Part shown: piece by piece, positions 20,895 through 28,868 of the stretch
Layout: each line of letters opens with the position of its first letter
Position numbering within the stretch: position 1 is the first letter of the stretch
DNA from: an uncultured Collinsella sp.
GTDB taxonomy: Bacteria > Actinomycetota > Coriobacteriia > Coriobacteriales > Coriobacteriaceae
Assembly (NCBI GenBank): GCA_902479075.1
Contig: CABSNK010000002.1
Coordinates: forward strand, 1-64,000
DNA length: 64,000 bases
Reading direction: 5' to 3'
Notes under the pieces: model-generated
The model's input: the letters and a program-made list of their open reading frames with translations, nothing else
The model's database searches: none
What the model was told of the DNA's origin: nothing
Made by a program: the position numbers and the translations under genes

Positions 20895-23800
20895 ATGTTG
20901 GAGCTCAAAGGTATTTGCAAAAGGTACGTTACCCAGTCGTTTGCGCAGGTGGCGCTCGACAGCGTGAGCCTGTCTTTTCGCGATAACGAGTTCGTGGCCA
21001 TTCTGGGCCCCTCGGGCTCGGGCAAAACTACGATGCTCAACGTAATCGGTGGACTCGATCATTTCGATTCCGGTGACCTGCTCATCGACGGCATCTCGAC
21101 CAAGGACTTTCACGATCGCGATTGGGATGCCTATCGCAACAACCGCATCGGCTTTGTGTTCCAGAGCTATAACCTCATTCCGCATCAGACCATTTTGGAA
21201 AACGTGGAGCTGGCACTTACGCTCACGGGCGTGGGGCATGGCGAGCGCCGCCAGCGTGCGCGCGAGGCGTTGGAGAAAGTCGGCCTGGGCGAGCACGTTA
21301 ACAAGCGCCCGAGCCAGCTATCGGGCGGACAGATGCAGCGCGTGGCCATCGCCCGTGCTCTGATCAATGATCCCGAGATTGTGCTGGCCGACGAGCCGAC
21401 CGGCGCTTTGGATTCAACGACGTCCGTACAGGTCATGGACTTGCTCAAGGATGTTGCACGCGACCGCCTGGTCATCATGGTCACGCACAATCCCGAGCTG
21501 GCGTACCAGTACGCCACGCGCATCGTCAACCTGGCGGACGGTAAGATCACCGACGATTCCGACCCTTTCGATGTGGCAAAGGCTACGCGTCGCGAGGCCA
21601 AGCCTACGCGCAAAACCTCGATGAGTTTTGTGACGGCGCTGGGGCTTTCTGCCCGCAACCTTATGACCAAAAAAGGCCGTACGGCCATGACGGCCTTTGC
21701 GGGCTCGATTGGCATTATCGGTATCGCGGCGATTCTGGCGCTGTCCAACGGCGTAAACGGCTACATCAAAAAGGTCGAGGAGGATACGCTCTCGAGCTAC
21801 CCGCTCACCATTTCCAAACAGGATTACGACCTGTCGTCCATGATGGGCGGACAGGGGGCCACGGATGATGACTCGCCTGAAAACGTGGATTCGTCCGACG
21901 ACAGTGCCGGCGGCAAGGCTCAGGGGACCGATAGGATCCCTGTGGTCACGGCCGTAAAGGATATGTTTGCGAGCGTTAAGTCCAACGACATGACGAGCTT
22001 TAAGGCATGGCTCGATGCCGGTGGCGACGGCATCGATAAAGAGGTCAACGCCATTCAGTACGGCTACGGTGTATCGCCGGTTGTCTATCGTGCCGGCAAG
22101 GGCGATGAGAAGCCTGTCCGGCTGGTGCCCAACGCCATGACCGAGGCCATGAGCGGCGGCGCGAGCTCAGCAGCAACGGTGAGCATGGAATCCATGGGAA
22201 CCTCGGTCTTTAACGAGATGATTGACGACCAGAGCCTGCTCGACAGCCAGTACGATGTCGTCGCCGGTCATTGGCCCACGTCTGCCAGCGAAGCCGTGAT
22301 GGTGCTTTCGAGCCGTGGCACGGTGGGCGATTACACGCTCTACAGTATCGGTGCGTTGGATATCGATGAGCTCAACGACCTGGTTAACAGTGCTATGACG
22401 GCTAACGGTAAGATCGAGACGTCCGAGGCCGGTACTGATTTTACCTACGACGATGCGCTGTCCACGACGTTTAAAGTGCTGTCGCCGGCCGATGCGTATC
22501 GCAAAAACGAAGAGACCGGCATGTGGACCGATATGTCTGGCGACACCGACTTTATGGCCGCCAAGGTTGCCGACGGTATCGACGTGCACATTGTGGGCGT
22601 GGTGCGGCCCAATGAGACGGCCAACGCGAGCGCATTGACCCCGGGCATCGCCTATACGCATGCACTGACTCGTCAGCTTATGGAACGCGCCGCAAATTCG
22701 CAGATTGTGCAGGAGCAGCTTGCTCACCCCGAGACGGATGTCTTTACGGGCAAGTCTTTCGATGAACTGCAAGGCGAGGCCAAGCAAGGCGTGGATCTGG
22801 GCAGCATGTTTAGTGTGGACGAGGCGGCGCTGAAGAGTGCGTTTTCGTTCGATACATCTGCGCTCTCGGGTGCGGCCGGCGGTATGGACCTGTCTGGTCT
22901 TGACTTGTCCGGGCTGGACATTGACCTTTCGGGCGTTGGGGAGGATATCGACTTTAGTGACATCATCGCCAAAGCGCCAACCCCAGATTTCTCGGGCGTC
23001 TTTGACGGTCTGGAGCTCACGCCCGAGCAAATGCAGCAGGTGGGAACGCTTGCCAACCAACTGTTTGAGGGCTTTTTGCAGTCTGATCAGTTTAAGGCGC
23101 TGACGCCCGAAGAACTTAAGGATGCCTCAAAGCTTGCTGCTGCATTTTCGACGTATCTTGAGAGCGATGCCACGGCGCAGCAAATCCTGGCTCAGCTCAA
23201 GGCACTCGGTGGCGATGCCCTGGCCGAGCGCCTGCAACAGGCGATGACCGACTATGTGCAAAAGCAGCTGGCTCCGTATCTGCAACAGGCTATGGATCAG
23301 GTGATGAAGGCGATCAGCGAGCAGATAGCATCGACGGTATCGTCCCAGCTCAAGGCGGGCGCGGCAGGGCTCATGGACCAGATGGCGACACAGATGTCTT
23401 CGAGTTTTGCCAACCTGGCGAGCGCCATGCACGTGGATGCGAGTGCCTTTGCTCGTGCCATCCATTTCAACATGGACGCCGAGGATCTGAGTTCGCTCAT
23501 GATGAGCTATGCCAAGGCGTCGAAGCTCACCTACGACAACAATCTGACCACGTTGGGCTATGCGGATGAGGCGGACCCCATCTCGGTTAAGATTTTCCCG
23601 CGCGACTTTGAGGCCAAGGAGCGCGTACTCGATCACATCGATGCGTACAACAAGCAGGTCAAAGCCACTGGCCATGATGATCGGGCAATTTCGTACACCG
23701 ACTACATGGGCATCATCATGGGTTCGGTGACCGACATCGTGAACACCATCAGCTTGGTGCTCATCGCATTCGTGAGTATCAGCCTGGTGGTGAGCTCCAT

Positions 23801-24149
23801 CATGATCGGCATCATCACCTACATCAGCGTGCTGGAGCGCAAAAAGGAGATTGGCATCCTGCGTGCGATCGGCGCGTCGAAGCGCAACGTGGCCAACGTA
23901 TTCAATGCCGAGACCTTTATCGAGGGCCTCATCGCCGGCGTCTTTGCCATTGTCGTCGTGGTGGCCGTGAGCTTTCCGGTTAATGCCTGGGCGCTTGCTG
24001 CCAAACAAGTGCCCAATCTGATGAGCCTGCCCGTGCAGGATGCGCTGGTGCTCATTGCAATTTCGGTGCTGCTGACGGTCGTTGCCGGTCTGCTGCCGGC
24101 CCGAAGCGCATCCAAAAAAGACCCTGTAGAAGCCCTACGCTCCGAATAA
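20895..24149 (+). CDS. MacB-like ABC transporter, ATPase fused to FtsX-type permease with giant extracellular domain
   Basis: The product has 1084 residues. ATG 20895 follows GGGAGAGG. ABC domain 1-230: Walker A GPSGSGKTT (38-46), signature LSGGQ (about 142) and Walker B IVLADEPTGALDS. Transmembrane helix 1 is at about 262-285. An extracellular region of about 650 residues includes an unusual DLSGLDLSGLDIDLSG repeat (about 675-690) and long amphipathic helices (about 730-880) with many Gln and Ala. Three C-terminal helices (about 951-975, 1010-1030, 1049-1068) and LPARSASKKDPVEALRSE complete an FtsX/MacB permease. Such proteins are mechanotransmitters for peptide, lipoprotein or drug export, and a homodimer is expected. 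It is a single gene; the stop lies inside a hairpin repeat. Confidence 0.88.
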   Translation: MLELKGICKRYVTQSFAQVALDSVSLSFRDNEFVAILGPSGSGKTTMLNVIGGLDHFDSGDLLIDGISTKDFHDRDWDAYRNNRIGFVFQSYNLIPHQTILENVELALTLTGVGHGERRQRAREALEKVGLGEHVNKRPSQLSGGQMQRVAIARALINDPEIVLADEPTGALDSTTSVQVMDLLKDVARDRLVIMVTHNPELAYQYATRIVNLADGKITDDSDPFDVAKATRREAKPTRKTSMSFVTALGLSARNLMTKKGRTAMTAFAGSIGIIGIAAILALSNGVNGYIKKVEEDTLSSYPLTISKQDYDLSSMMGGQGATDDDSPENVDSSDDSAGGKAQGTDRIPVVTAVKDMFASVKSNDMTSFKAWLDAGGDGIDKEVNAIQYGYGVSPVVYRAGKGDEKPVRLVPNAMTEAMSGGASSAATVSMESMGTSVFNEMIDDQSLLDSQYDVVAGHWPTSASEAVMVLSSRGTVGDYTLYSIGALDIDELNDLVNSAMTANGKIETSEAGTDFTYDDALSTTFKVLSPADAYRKNEETGMWTDMSGDTDFMAAKVADGIDVHIVGVVRPNETANASALTPGIAYTHALTRQLMERAANSQIVQEQLAHPETDVFTGKSFDELQGEAKQGVDLGSMFSVDEAALKSAFSFDTSALSGAAGGMDLSGLDLSGLDIDLSGVGEDIDFSDIIAKAPTPDFSGVFDGLELTPEQMQQVGTLANQLFEGFLQSDQFKALTPEELKDASKLAAAFSTYLESDATAQQILAQLKALGGDALAERLQQAMTDYVQKQLAPYLQQAMDQVMKAISEQIASTVSSQLKAGAAGLMDQMATQMSSSFANLASAMHVDASAFARAIHFNMDAEDLSSLMMSYAKASKLTYDNNLTTLGYADEADPISVKIFPRDFEAKERVLDHIDAYNKQVKATGHDDRAISYTDYMGIIMGSVTDIVNTISLVLIAFVSISLVVSSIMIGIITYISVLERKKEIGILRAIGASKRNVANVFNAETFIEGLIAGVFAIVVVVAVSFPVNAWALAAKQVPNLMSLPVQDALVLIAISVLLTVVAGLLPARSASKKDPVEALRSE

Positions 24150-24180
24150 TGTGACAAAGGGACAGCCCTTTTGTCACATT
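24148..24180. repeat. REP-like hairpin overlapping the stop codon of the ABC fusion gene
   Basis: AATGTGACAAAGGG and its inverted partner CCCTTTTGTCACATT (one-base bulge) flank ACAG. The palindrome's first bases are part of the TAA stop at 24147-24149. It belongs to the GGGACAG family described in the findings. Confidence 0.75.
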
Positions 24181-24194
24181 GAGTGGCTTGTAAA

Positions 24195-24379
24195 TCGAGG
24201 TCTAATACTTTTTCGAGAAGTGAACGAGTCAAAATGGACCCCCGAAGCATCGACACTTTTGAGATGCAATTTCCTGCGGTTTTGTCAGCCAAATCCTGCG
24301 GTTTTGACGTCTGAAAATGTCGATGCTTCGGGGGTCCAAAAACGGTCGTTCACTTCTCGGGAAAAGTATTAGACCTCGA
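24195..24379. mobile_element. 185-bp palindromic MITE-like element
   Basis: The left end TCGAGGTCTAATACTTTTTC is mirrored by the right end ending AAAAGTATTAGACCTCGA. Similarity continues inwards as inverted repeats for about 70 nt on each side (GAAGTGAACGA; GGACCCCCGAAGCATCGAC), with a few mismatches. The central loop of about 45 nt holds two direct copies of TCCTGCGGTTTTG. There is no coding capacity and no clear target duplication. The size and long terminal inverted repeats fit a non-autonomous transposon; a cruciform regulatory element is an alternative. Confidence 0.6.
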
Positions 24380-24421
24380 GATATAGACGATGTTTGCGAG
24401 CGGCAATTAGAGTGCAATCCT

Positions 24422-25555
24422 TTAGTTCTTCTTTGCGGAGAGCATGAGCCTAATTTCCGGATGGGTGTACTCGTCGAACTCTTCCTCGGGCTCGGTGTCA
24501 AAGGTGTAGTACGACTTGATAGATTCGTCCTCCGTCTTGATGCTGATTTCTTCATATAGGGATCCGGCTAAAAATGCCTGTTTAAATTCATCCGACAGGC
24601 TGCATGGCGTGAGGAGGTCCGGTGTGGCAACGGAAATGTTCAACCCGTTGAGCGGGGCGCAGAGCGTCGCGATATCCTGCTCGGCGCGGGCGAAGTTGTT
24701 TGCAGGGCTTGCCTCGGGGTCGATCTGACTGGTGTAATCGACGTCCGTGAACATGCCGTCTGCATCAAAAGAAAGGTAGACATAGGCTGCTTGAGCGCCG
24801 AGGTCATTATCGCGCAGATAGCCGATAATGCGGTAGCCGTAGTCGTGATACGACTCGTATGGGTCGTCTGCCGCGACGCGTTCGCACACGGGCTCCAAGG
24901 CATCTTGTGCGATGGCGAGCTGCTCGGCGGCTGCAGCCTTTCTTACCTGAAGCTCGTTACTTCCCTGGACAAACTGTGGGATATAGACGCCAAGCAGCAC
25001 AATGGCGGGCACCACCGCGAGAGCTATGACCTGCTTCTTGACGCTTGGAATCGTCACGCCGTATGCGTTTGCCATGGCCTCGGCATTGCTCGAGGTTTCG
25101 GCTAGTACGTCCGCCGCGGTGGCAACTGCCCCTACGGCGCTGGTAACCTCGGCGGCGCCGCCTAGGTTGCGCGCGAGATCGTTATCGCTGTTCTTGAGCA
25201 GGCGGCCGGCAGCTTGCGTGGCAAGCACACCGGCGACCTCCGCGGAGCGGTCTTTGTTGGTTTGGGCTACCGCAAGCCTGCTCTGCAACTCCTTCCACTG
25301 TTTGCCCTGCATTCCAAAGCGCGGCGCAAGAGCGCAATAGCAAAAGATGGCGAGTTCGATTGCGGTGAGTGCGATAGCGGTATATATGCCCGCGGGTTGG
25401 AATTCCTTTTGGTGGAACGCGATGTCGTTGATCATTTGGAGCGGCAACATCAACAGGCATGCTACGAACGACATGACGAGCGCGGTCGCTGCGATCTTGG
25501 GGTATGTACAGTACCGCTGGATGCGTTTCTTTTCTTGTTCGGTGAGCTGCTGCAT
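24422..25555 (-). CDS. Membrane protein of unknown function with three transmembrane helices
   Basis: The product has 377 residues from ATG 25555 (GAGG 5 nt upstream); an ATG at 25597 would add 14 residues but has no binding site. A short basic N-terminus (TEQEKKRIQRYCTYPKIAAT) enters two helices (about 19-41 and 54-76). An Ala-rich cytoplasmic segment of about 110 residues follows (ATQAAGRLLKNSDNDLARNL, AEVTSAVGAVATAADVLAET), then a third helix (about 174-194) and an acidic extracytoplasmic domain of about 180 residues. No domain is recognised. Composition and start sites look like a normal host gene. It is preceded and followed by repeats. Confidence 0.6.
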   Translation of the reverse strand: MQQLTEQEKKRIQRYCTYPKIAATALVMSFVACLLMLPLQMINDIAFHQKEFQPAGIYTAIALTAIELAIFCYCALAPRFGMQGKQWKELQSRLAVAQTNKDRSAEVAGVLATQAAGRLLKNSDNDLARNLGGAAEVTSAVGAVATAADVLAETSSNAEAMANAYGVTIPSVKKQVIALAVVPAIVLLGVYIPQFVQGSNELQVRKAAAAEQLAIAQDALEPVCERVAADDPYESYHDYGYRIIGYLRDNDLGAQAAYVYLSFDADGMFTDVDYTSQIDPEASPANNFARAEQDIATLCAPLNGLNISVATPDLLTPCSLSDEFKQAFLAGSLYEEISIKTEDESIKSYYTFDTEPEEEFDEYTHPEIRLMLSAKKN

Positions 25556-25678
25556 GGGGCCTCGACTCTCATCGTTATTCGGGGGCGATGCACGCATGCG
25601 TTTGAGTATAAATGAGTGCAGGGCGTCAGTTGCTCTAACATGGCGCTAATGGCGTGGTGTTGAAGCACAAGGCATAAT

Positions 25679-25713
25679 GAACATGACAAAGGGGCAGTCC
25701 CTTAGTCATGTTC
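25679..25713. repeat. REP-like hairpin upstream of the dus gene
   Basis: GAACATGAC (25679-25687) and GTCATGTTC (25705-25713) flank AAAGGGGCAGTCCCTTA, giving a near-continuous stem with an AG/CAGT tip. It lies 21 nt before the dihydrouridine synthase start. Confidence 0.75.
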
Positions 25714-25734
25714 GTTGATATGAGAGAAGAGTAG

Positions 25735-26688
25735 ATGATCCTTTCGCTGGCCCCCATGGAGGGGATTACCGGGCATGTGTTCCGTCGCGTGCATGCGGAG
25801 TGCTTCGGCGCGCTCGATTGCTATTACACGCCGTTTTTGCCGCCGCCGCGGGTGGGAAACCGCTTTGGCGGCAAGGCGTTTAAGGAGATTGATCCTGCCA
25901 ATAACCAGGGGCTCAACGTAGTGCCTCAGCTGATGTCCAAGAACGCGGACGAGTTTGTGTGGGCGGCACAGGTGCTCGCCGACATGGGTTATCGCGAGGT
26001 CAATCTCAACTTGGGTTGTCCTTCGGGAACGGTTGTTGCCAAGGGCAAAGGATCGGGCTTTCTGCGCAACCTCGACGAGCTCGAGGTGTTCTTGAGCGAC
26101 GTGTGCGAGCGGTCGCCGTTGCCGGTGTCGGTAAAAACCAGGCTGGGGTTGGAACGCGATGACGAGTATGAGCGTGTGCTCGATCTGTACTGCCGCATGC
26201 CGCTGGCAGAGCTGATCGTGCATCCGCGCGTACAAAAGGACCGCTATACGGGCACGCCGCGCAAGGAGTTCTATGGCGAAACGCTGGAGCGTGCGCCGTT
26301 TCCGGTGGCATACAACGGCGACATTTTTGATCTTGAGGATATGGACGCGCTGGTGGAGGCCTATCCCGGCACGCGCCATGTGATGTTGGGGCGCGGCCTG
26401 CTCGCGAACCCCGCTCTGGCTCGTATGGTCAACGGCGGTCCTGCTGCCACGGCAGCCGAACTGCAGCGTTTCCACGACATGCTATTCGCGGCCTATGCAG
26501 AAGAGATTGGTGGCAATGCGGTCTTTCGCATGAAGGAGTGGTGGTTCTACGCCAAATGCGCCTTCGCCGATCACGCTACCGTTCACAAACTCGTACGCAA
26601 GACTAAAAAGGTCGACGAATACCGCGCCGCCGTCGAGCGCGTCTTTCGCGAGCAGCCACTTGCACCCATAGCCCGCTTCCACGGCTAG
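25735..26688 (+). CDS. tRNA-dihydrouridine synthase
   Basis: The product has 317 residues; GAGAAGAG precedes the ATG. The FMN-binding TIM barrel opens LSLAPMEGITGHVFRRVHAE. The catalytic cysteine is C95 in VNLNLGCPSGTVVAKGKGSG, followed by SVKTRLGLERDDEY and the FMN-contacting ELIVHPRVQKDRYTG. GRGLLANPALARMV is the phosphate-binding end, and a C-terminal helical tRNA-recognition domain completes it. It reduces uridine to dihydrouridine in tRNA with NADPH. It is a COG0042 member; the exact target position (DusA/B/C type) cannot be assigned. It stands alone, with a REP-like hairpin on each side. Confidence 0.9.
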   Translation: MILSLAPMEGITGHVFRRVHAECFGALDCYYTPFLPPPRVGNRFGGKAFKEIDPANNQGLNVVPQLMSKNADEFVWAAQVLADMGYREVNLNLGCPSGTVVAKGKGSGFLRNLDELEVFLSDVCERSPLPVSVKTRLGLERDDEYERVLDLYCRMPLAELIVHPRVQKDRYTGTPRKEFYGETLERAPFPVAYNGDIFDLEDMDALVEAYPGTRHVMLGRGLLANPALARMVNGGPAATAAELQRFHDMLFAAYAEEIGGNAVFRMKEWWFYAKCAFADHATVHKLVRKTKKVDEYRAAVERVFREQPLAPIARFHG

Positions 26689-26697
26689 CTAGCCATT

Positions 26698-26737
26698 GGA
26701 GACGTTCTTTAACGACTAGTCATTTAAGAACGTCCCC
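26698..26737. repeat. REP-like hairpin after dus
   Basis: GGAGACGTTCTT (26698-26709) pairs with AAGAACGTCCCC (26726-26737), with one mismatch. The loop contains CGACTAGTCAT, which is shared with the element at 47387-47444; the two are diverged copies of one repeat. Confidence 0.7.
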
Positions 26738-26752
26738 GATGAATATGTTGCA

Positions 26753-26998
26753 CTAGAGCAGGTTCTTCTGTACCCATGCGATGATGTAGCTCGACTCGTA
26801 GAGCGGTTTTCCGTCGATAAACAGGCAGGGAACCTGGCGCTTTCCGCCGACGGCGATGAGCGTCTGCTCGGCTTCGGGGTCGGTCGAGATATTGCGCTTG
26901 GGAATGGTCACGCCGTTATCGGCCAAAAAGCGCTTGACCTTTATGCAATACGGGCAGCCGGTCATAACGAATAGCGCAAGCTCATGATTAGTAGCCAT
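26753..26998 (-). CDS. Glutaredoxin-like protein
   Basis: The product has 81 residues from ATG 26998 after GGAGA. The thioredoxin fold shows the dithiol active site C15-P-Y-C18 in FVMTGCPYCIKVKRFLADNG, a cis-proline in KRQVPCLFIDGKPLYES, and the final helix IIAWVQKNLL. It is a classical dithiol glutaredoxin in length and motif. It should reduce disulfides or mixed disulfides in the cytoplasm; the reductant is uncertain, because many Coriobacteriia lack an obvious glutathione pathway. It lies 51 nt downstream of the TipAS regulator on the same strand and may be co-transcribed with it. Confidence 0.85.
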   Translation of the reverse strand: MATNHELALFVMTGCPYCIKVKRFLADNGVTIPKRNISTDPEAEQTLIAVGGKRQVPCLFIDGKPLYESSYIIAWVQKNLL

Positions 26999-27049
26999 AG
27001 GTCTCCAATCGGTTGCAGTTTTGATTGAAATACCCAAAGCCGCCGCGGT

Positions 27050-27877
27050 CTATGCGCGGACCAGTGACGACTCGATGGCCTGGACCAGAAACGCCGTGGC
27101 TCCGGTGCCGCAGGGCTTGTCGTAGTAGTCAACAAAGCGCTGGTCGGCCAGATAGCCGTGGGCGAGGCCCAGGTATGCTTCGTCTTGGGGCTCGTGTCCC
27201 CAGTTAAGGCCAATCCATCGACGGTGCATCGTGACAAGCTTGCGGGCCTCGTTGCTCTCTGGGTCGCCAATGCCCATGGCAATCGAGAGCTGGCCCAGAA
27301 TAGCGCGTTCAAGTTCCTTCATGTCGTTCCATGTCTCGGGGTCCATGTCCAGCAGCGCTTCGTTTGCCGCGTCGATGGTCTCGTCGCCATAGCGCGCCCG
27401 TGCCTCGGCGCCGTAGCGCTCTTCGTTTTCCTGCACGGAGCGCCAGCGCTCCAGCTGCGGCAGGACGGCGCCCATGAGCGAGACGGCTTCGTCGAGCGAC
27501 ATGCCGGTGTTTTGCGCCAGGCGCGGGGCACAGTCCTCGATCATTGCCTCCATCGTGGTGTCGTAGGCGTACTGGCCGTGGTCGTAGCACCACTTGCAGT
27601 AATGATCGGTCGCGGCGCCCGTGGCATCGGTGCCGCAGTCGCCGGGCGTGAGTATCATGCCGCAGCTCTGGCAATAGTGCTCGGGCATTTCGAGCAGGTG
27701 AGACAGGGGCTCGCCGGTCACGGCGGCAATGAGCTTCATCATGTCGATGCCCGGTGTGACCTCGCCGCGTTCCCAACGGCTGACGGCTTGGCGTGTGACG
27801 AAGAGCTTAGCGGCGAGCTGCTCCTGGGTAAGGTGATGGGCGCGACGAACGGCGATGAGCTTTTCTGCAAAGGCCAT
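27050..27877 (-). CDS. XRE regulator fused to a zinc ribbon and a TipAS antibiotic-recognition domain
   Basis: The product has 275 residues; AAAGGAG precedes the ATG. Residues 1-60 are an HTH_3 (EQLAAKLFVTRQAVSRWERG). Residues 66-105 form a zinc ribbon, C69-x2-C72 and C94-x2-C97 in YCQSCGM and YCKWCYDHG. Residues about 105-275 match the TipAS fold (EAVSLMGAVLPQLERWRSVQ, DMDPETWNDMKELERAILGQ, VTMHRRWIGLNWGHEP, then LGLAHGYLADQRFVDYYD). TipAS binds thiopeptides or other drugs, normally behind a MerR HTH, as in Streptomyces TipA. Here an XRE HTH and a zinc ribbon replace MerR. It is divergent from trmO and possibly co-transcribed with the glutaredoxin. Confidence 0.85.
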   Translation of the reverse strand: MAFAEKLIAVRRAHHLTQEQLAAKLFVTRQAVSRWERGEVTPGIDMMKLIAAVTGEPLSHLLEMPEHYCQSCGMILTPGDCGTDATGAATDHYCKWCYDHGQYAYDTTMEAMIEDCAPRLAQNTGMSLDEAVSLMGAVLPQLERWRSVQENEERYGAEARARYGDETIDAANEALLDMDPETWNDMKELERAILGQLSIAMGIGDPESNEARKLVTMHRRWIGLNWGHEPQDEAYLGLAHGYLADQRFVDYYDKPCGTGATAFLVQAIESSLVRA

Positions 27878-28018
27878 AACGGCTCCTTTCTGCTGGTTGA
27901 TGGCTTAAGCATACGCGGCGGCAGGCGCCCTTCCAAGCAACCGTTGGTTGCACGACGGGGGACCGCGGCGAAGAATTGCGCGCTGCGCCCCACGCCTCCA
28001 TGCCGTACAATGACCGGC

Positions 28019-28756
28019 ATGGAACCTATCGCACGCATACATACCGACCTGCCGCAGAAGTTCGGCATTCCGCGCAACAGCTTTTTGGCGCCTCATCTGC
28101 AGGGACGCATCGTTTTTGAGCCGGAATTTGCCTCCAATGCAGCGGTTGAGGGTCTGGACTTCTTCTCTCACCTGTGGCTGCTGTGGCGCTTTGAAAACGG
28201 AACGCCCGGCGGTACGGCTAAGGACATAGCTACCGATGCCAAGTCGCAGGACAGGTCCGGCACCAATGCCAAGTGGTCGAAAACCGTGCGCCCGCCGCGT
28301 CTGGGTGGAGCCGAGCGCGTGGGCGTGTTTGCCACGCGCAGTCCGTTTCGCCCTAATCCCATTGGGCTTACCTGCGTCAAGCTCGATCGCGTCGAGCTCA
28401 CCGACAATGGCCCCATCATTCATGTGCTGGGGGCCGACCTGCGTGACGGCACACCCATCTACGACATTAAGCCCTACATTCCATTTGCCGACTGTCACCC
28501 GGATGCGACCGGCGGCTGGATTGAGGACGCTCCGTGGCAAGAGCTCGACGTCGAGTTCCCGCAGGCGCTGCAGGATATGGTCCCGCCCGCAAAGCTCCCC
28601 GGTCTGGTCGAGGTTCTTCGCCAAGATCCGCGCCGCGCGGGCAGCAAGCACGAGCCAAACCGCGTTTACCACTTGGCCTACGCCGGGCTCGACATATCGT
28701 TTACGGTCGATGAAACCCAGCTAACCGTAGTCGCCGTCAACGACGCGCGAGACTAA
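28019..28756 (+). CDS. trmO: tRNA (N6-threonylcarbamoyladenosine(37)-N6)-methyltransferase TrmO
   Basis: The product has 245 residues. It opens MEPIARIHTDLPQKFGIPRN, then GRIVFEPEFA, EGLDFFSHLWLLWRFEN, RPPRLGGAERVGVFATRSPF and RPNPIGLTCVKL, the hallmark TsaA/YaeB motifs, followed by DLRDGTPIYDIKPYIPFADC. It methylates t6A37 of tRNA using SAM in an unusual beta-barrel fold. The start is 28019 or 28010; neither has a clear ribosome binding site, so a leaderless or very short-leader mRNA is possible. It is divergent from the TipAS regulator. Confidence 0.92.
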   Translation: MEPIARIHTDLPQKFGIPRNSFLAPHLQGRIVFEPEFASNAAVEGLDFFSHLWLLWRFENGTPGGTAKDIATDAKSQDRSGTNAKWSKTVRPPRLGGAERVGVFATRSPFRPNPIGLTCVKLDRVELTDNGPIIHVLGADLRDGTPIYDIKPYIPFADCHPDATGGWIEDAPWQELDVEFPQALQDMVPPAKLPGLVEVLRQDPRRAGSKHEPNRVYHLAYAGLDISFTVDETQLTVVAVNDARD

Positions 28757-28868
28757 CCGGCCATTCGTCCGCACCCGTCAAATTAAGCGCCAAACCCCGC
28801 GCCAAAACCGCCCACGCTGGTGGACAATAACGCCTACCGAATCATTCCGCTCTGCACGGGAGTCCAGC

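Noticed and set aside
27158..28018. Upstream extension of the TrmO frame to 532 codons
   Set aside because: The extension is antisense to the XRE-TipAS gene and has no domain; TrmO begins at MEPIARI (28019).
28000..28020. Ribosome binding site for trmO
   Set aside because: None convincing before either ATG; a leaderless start is noted instead of inventing a site.
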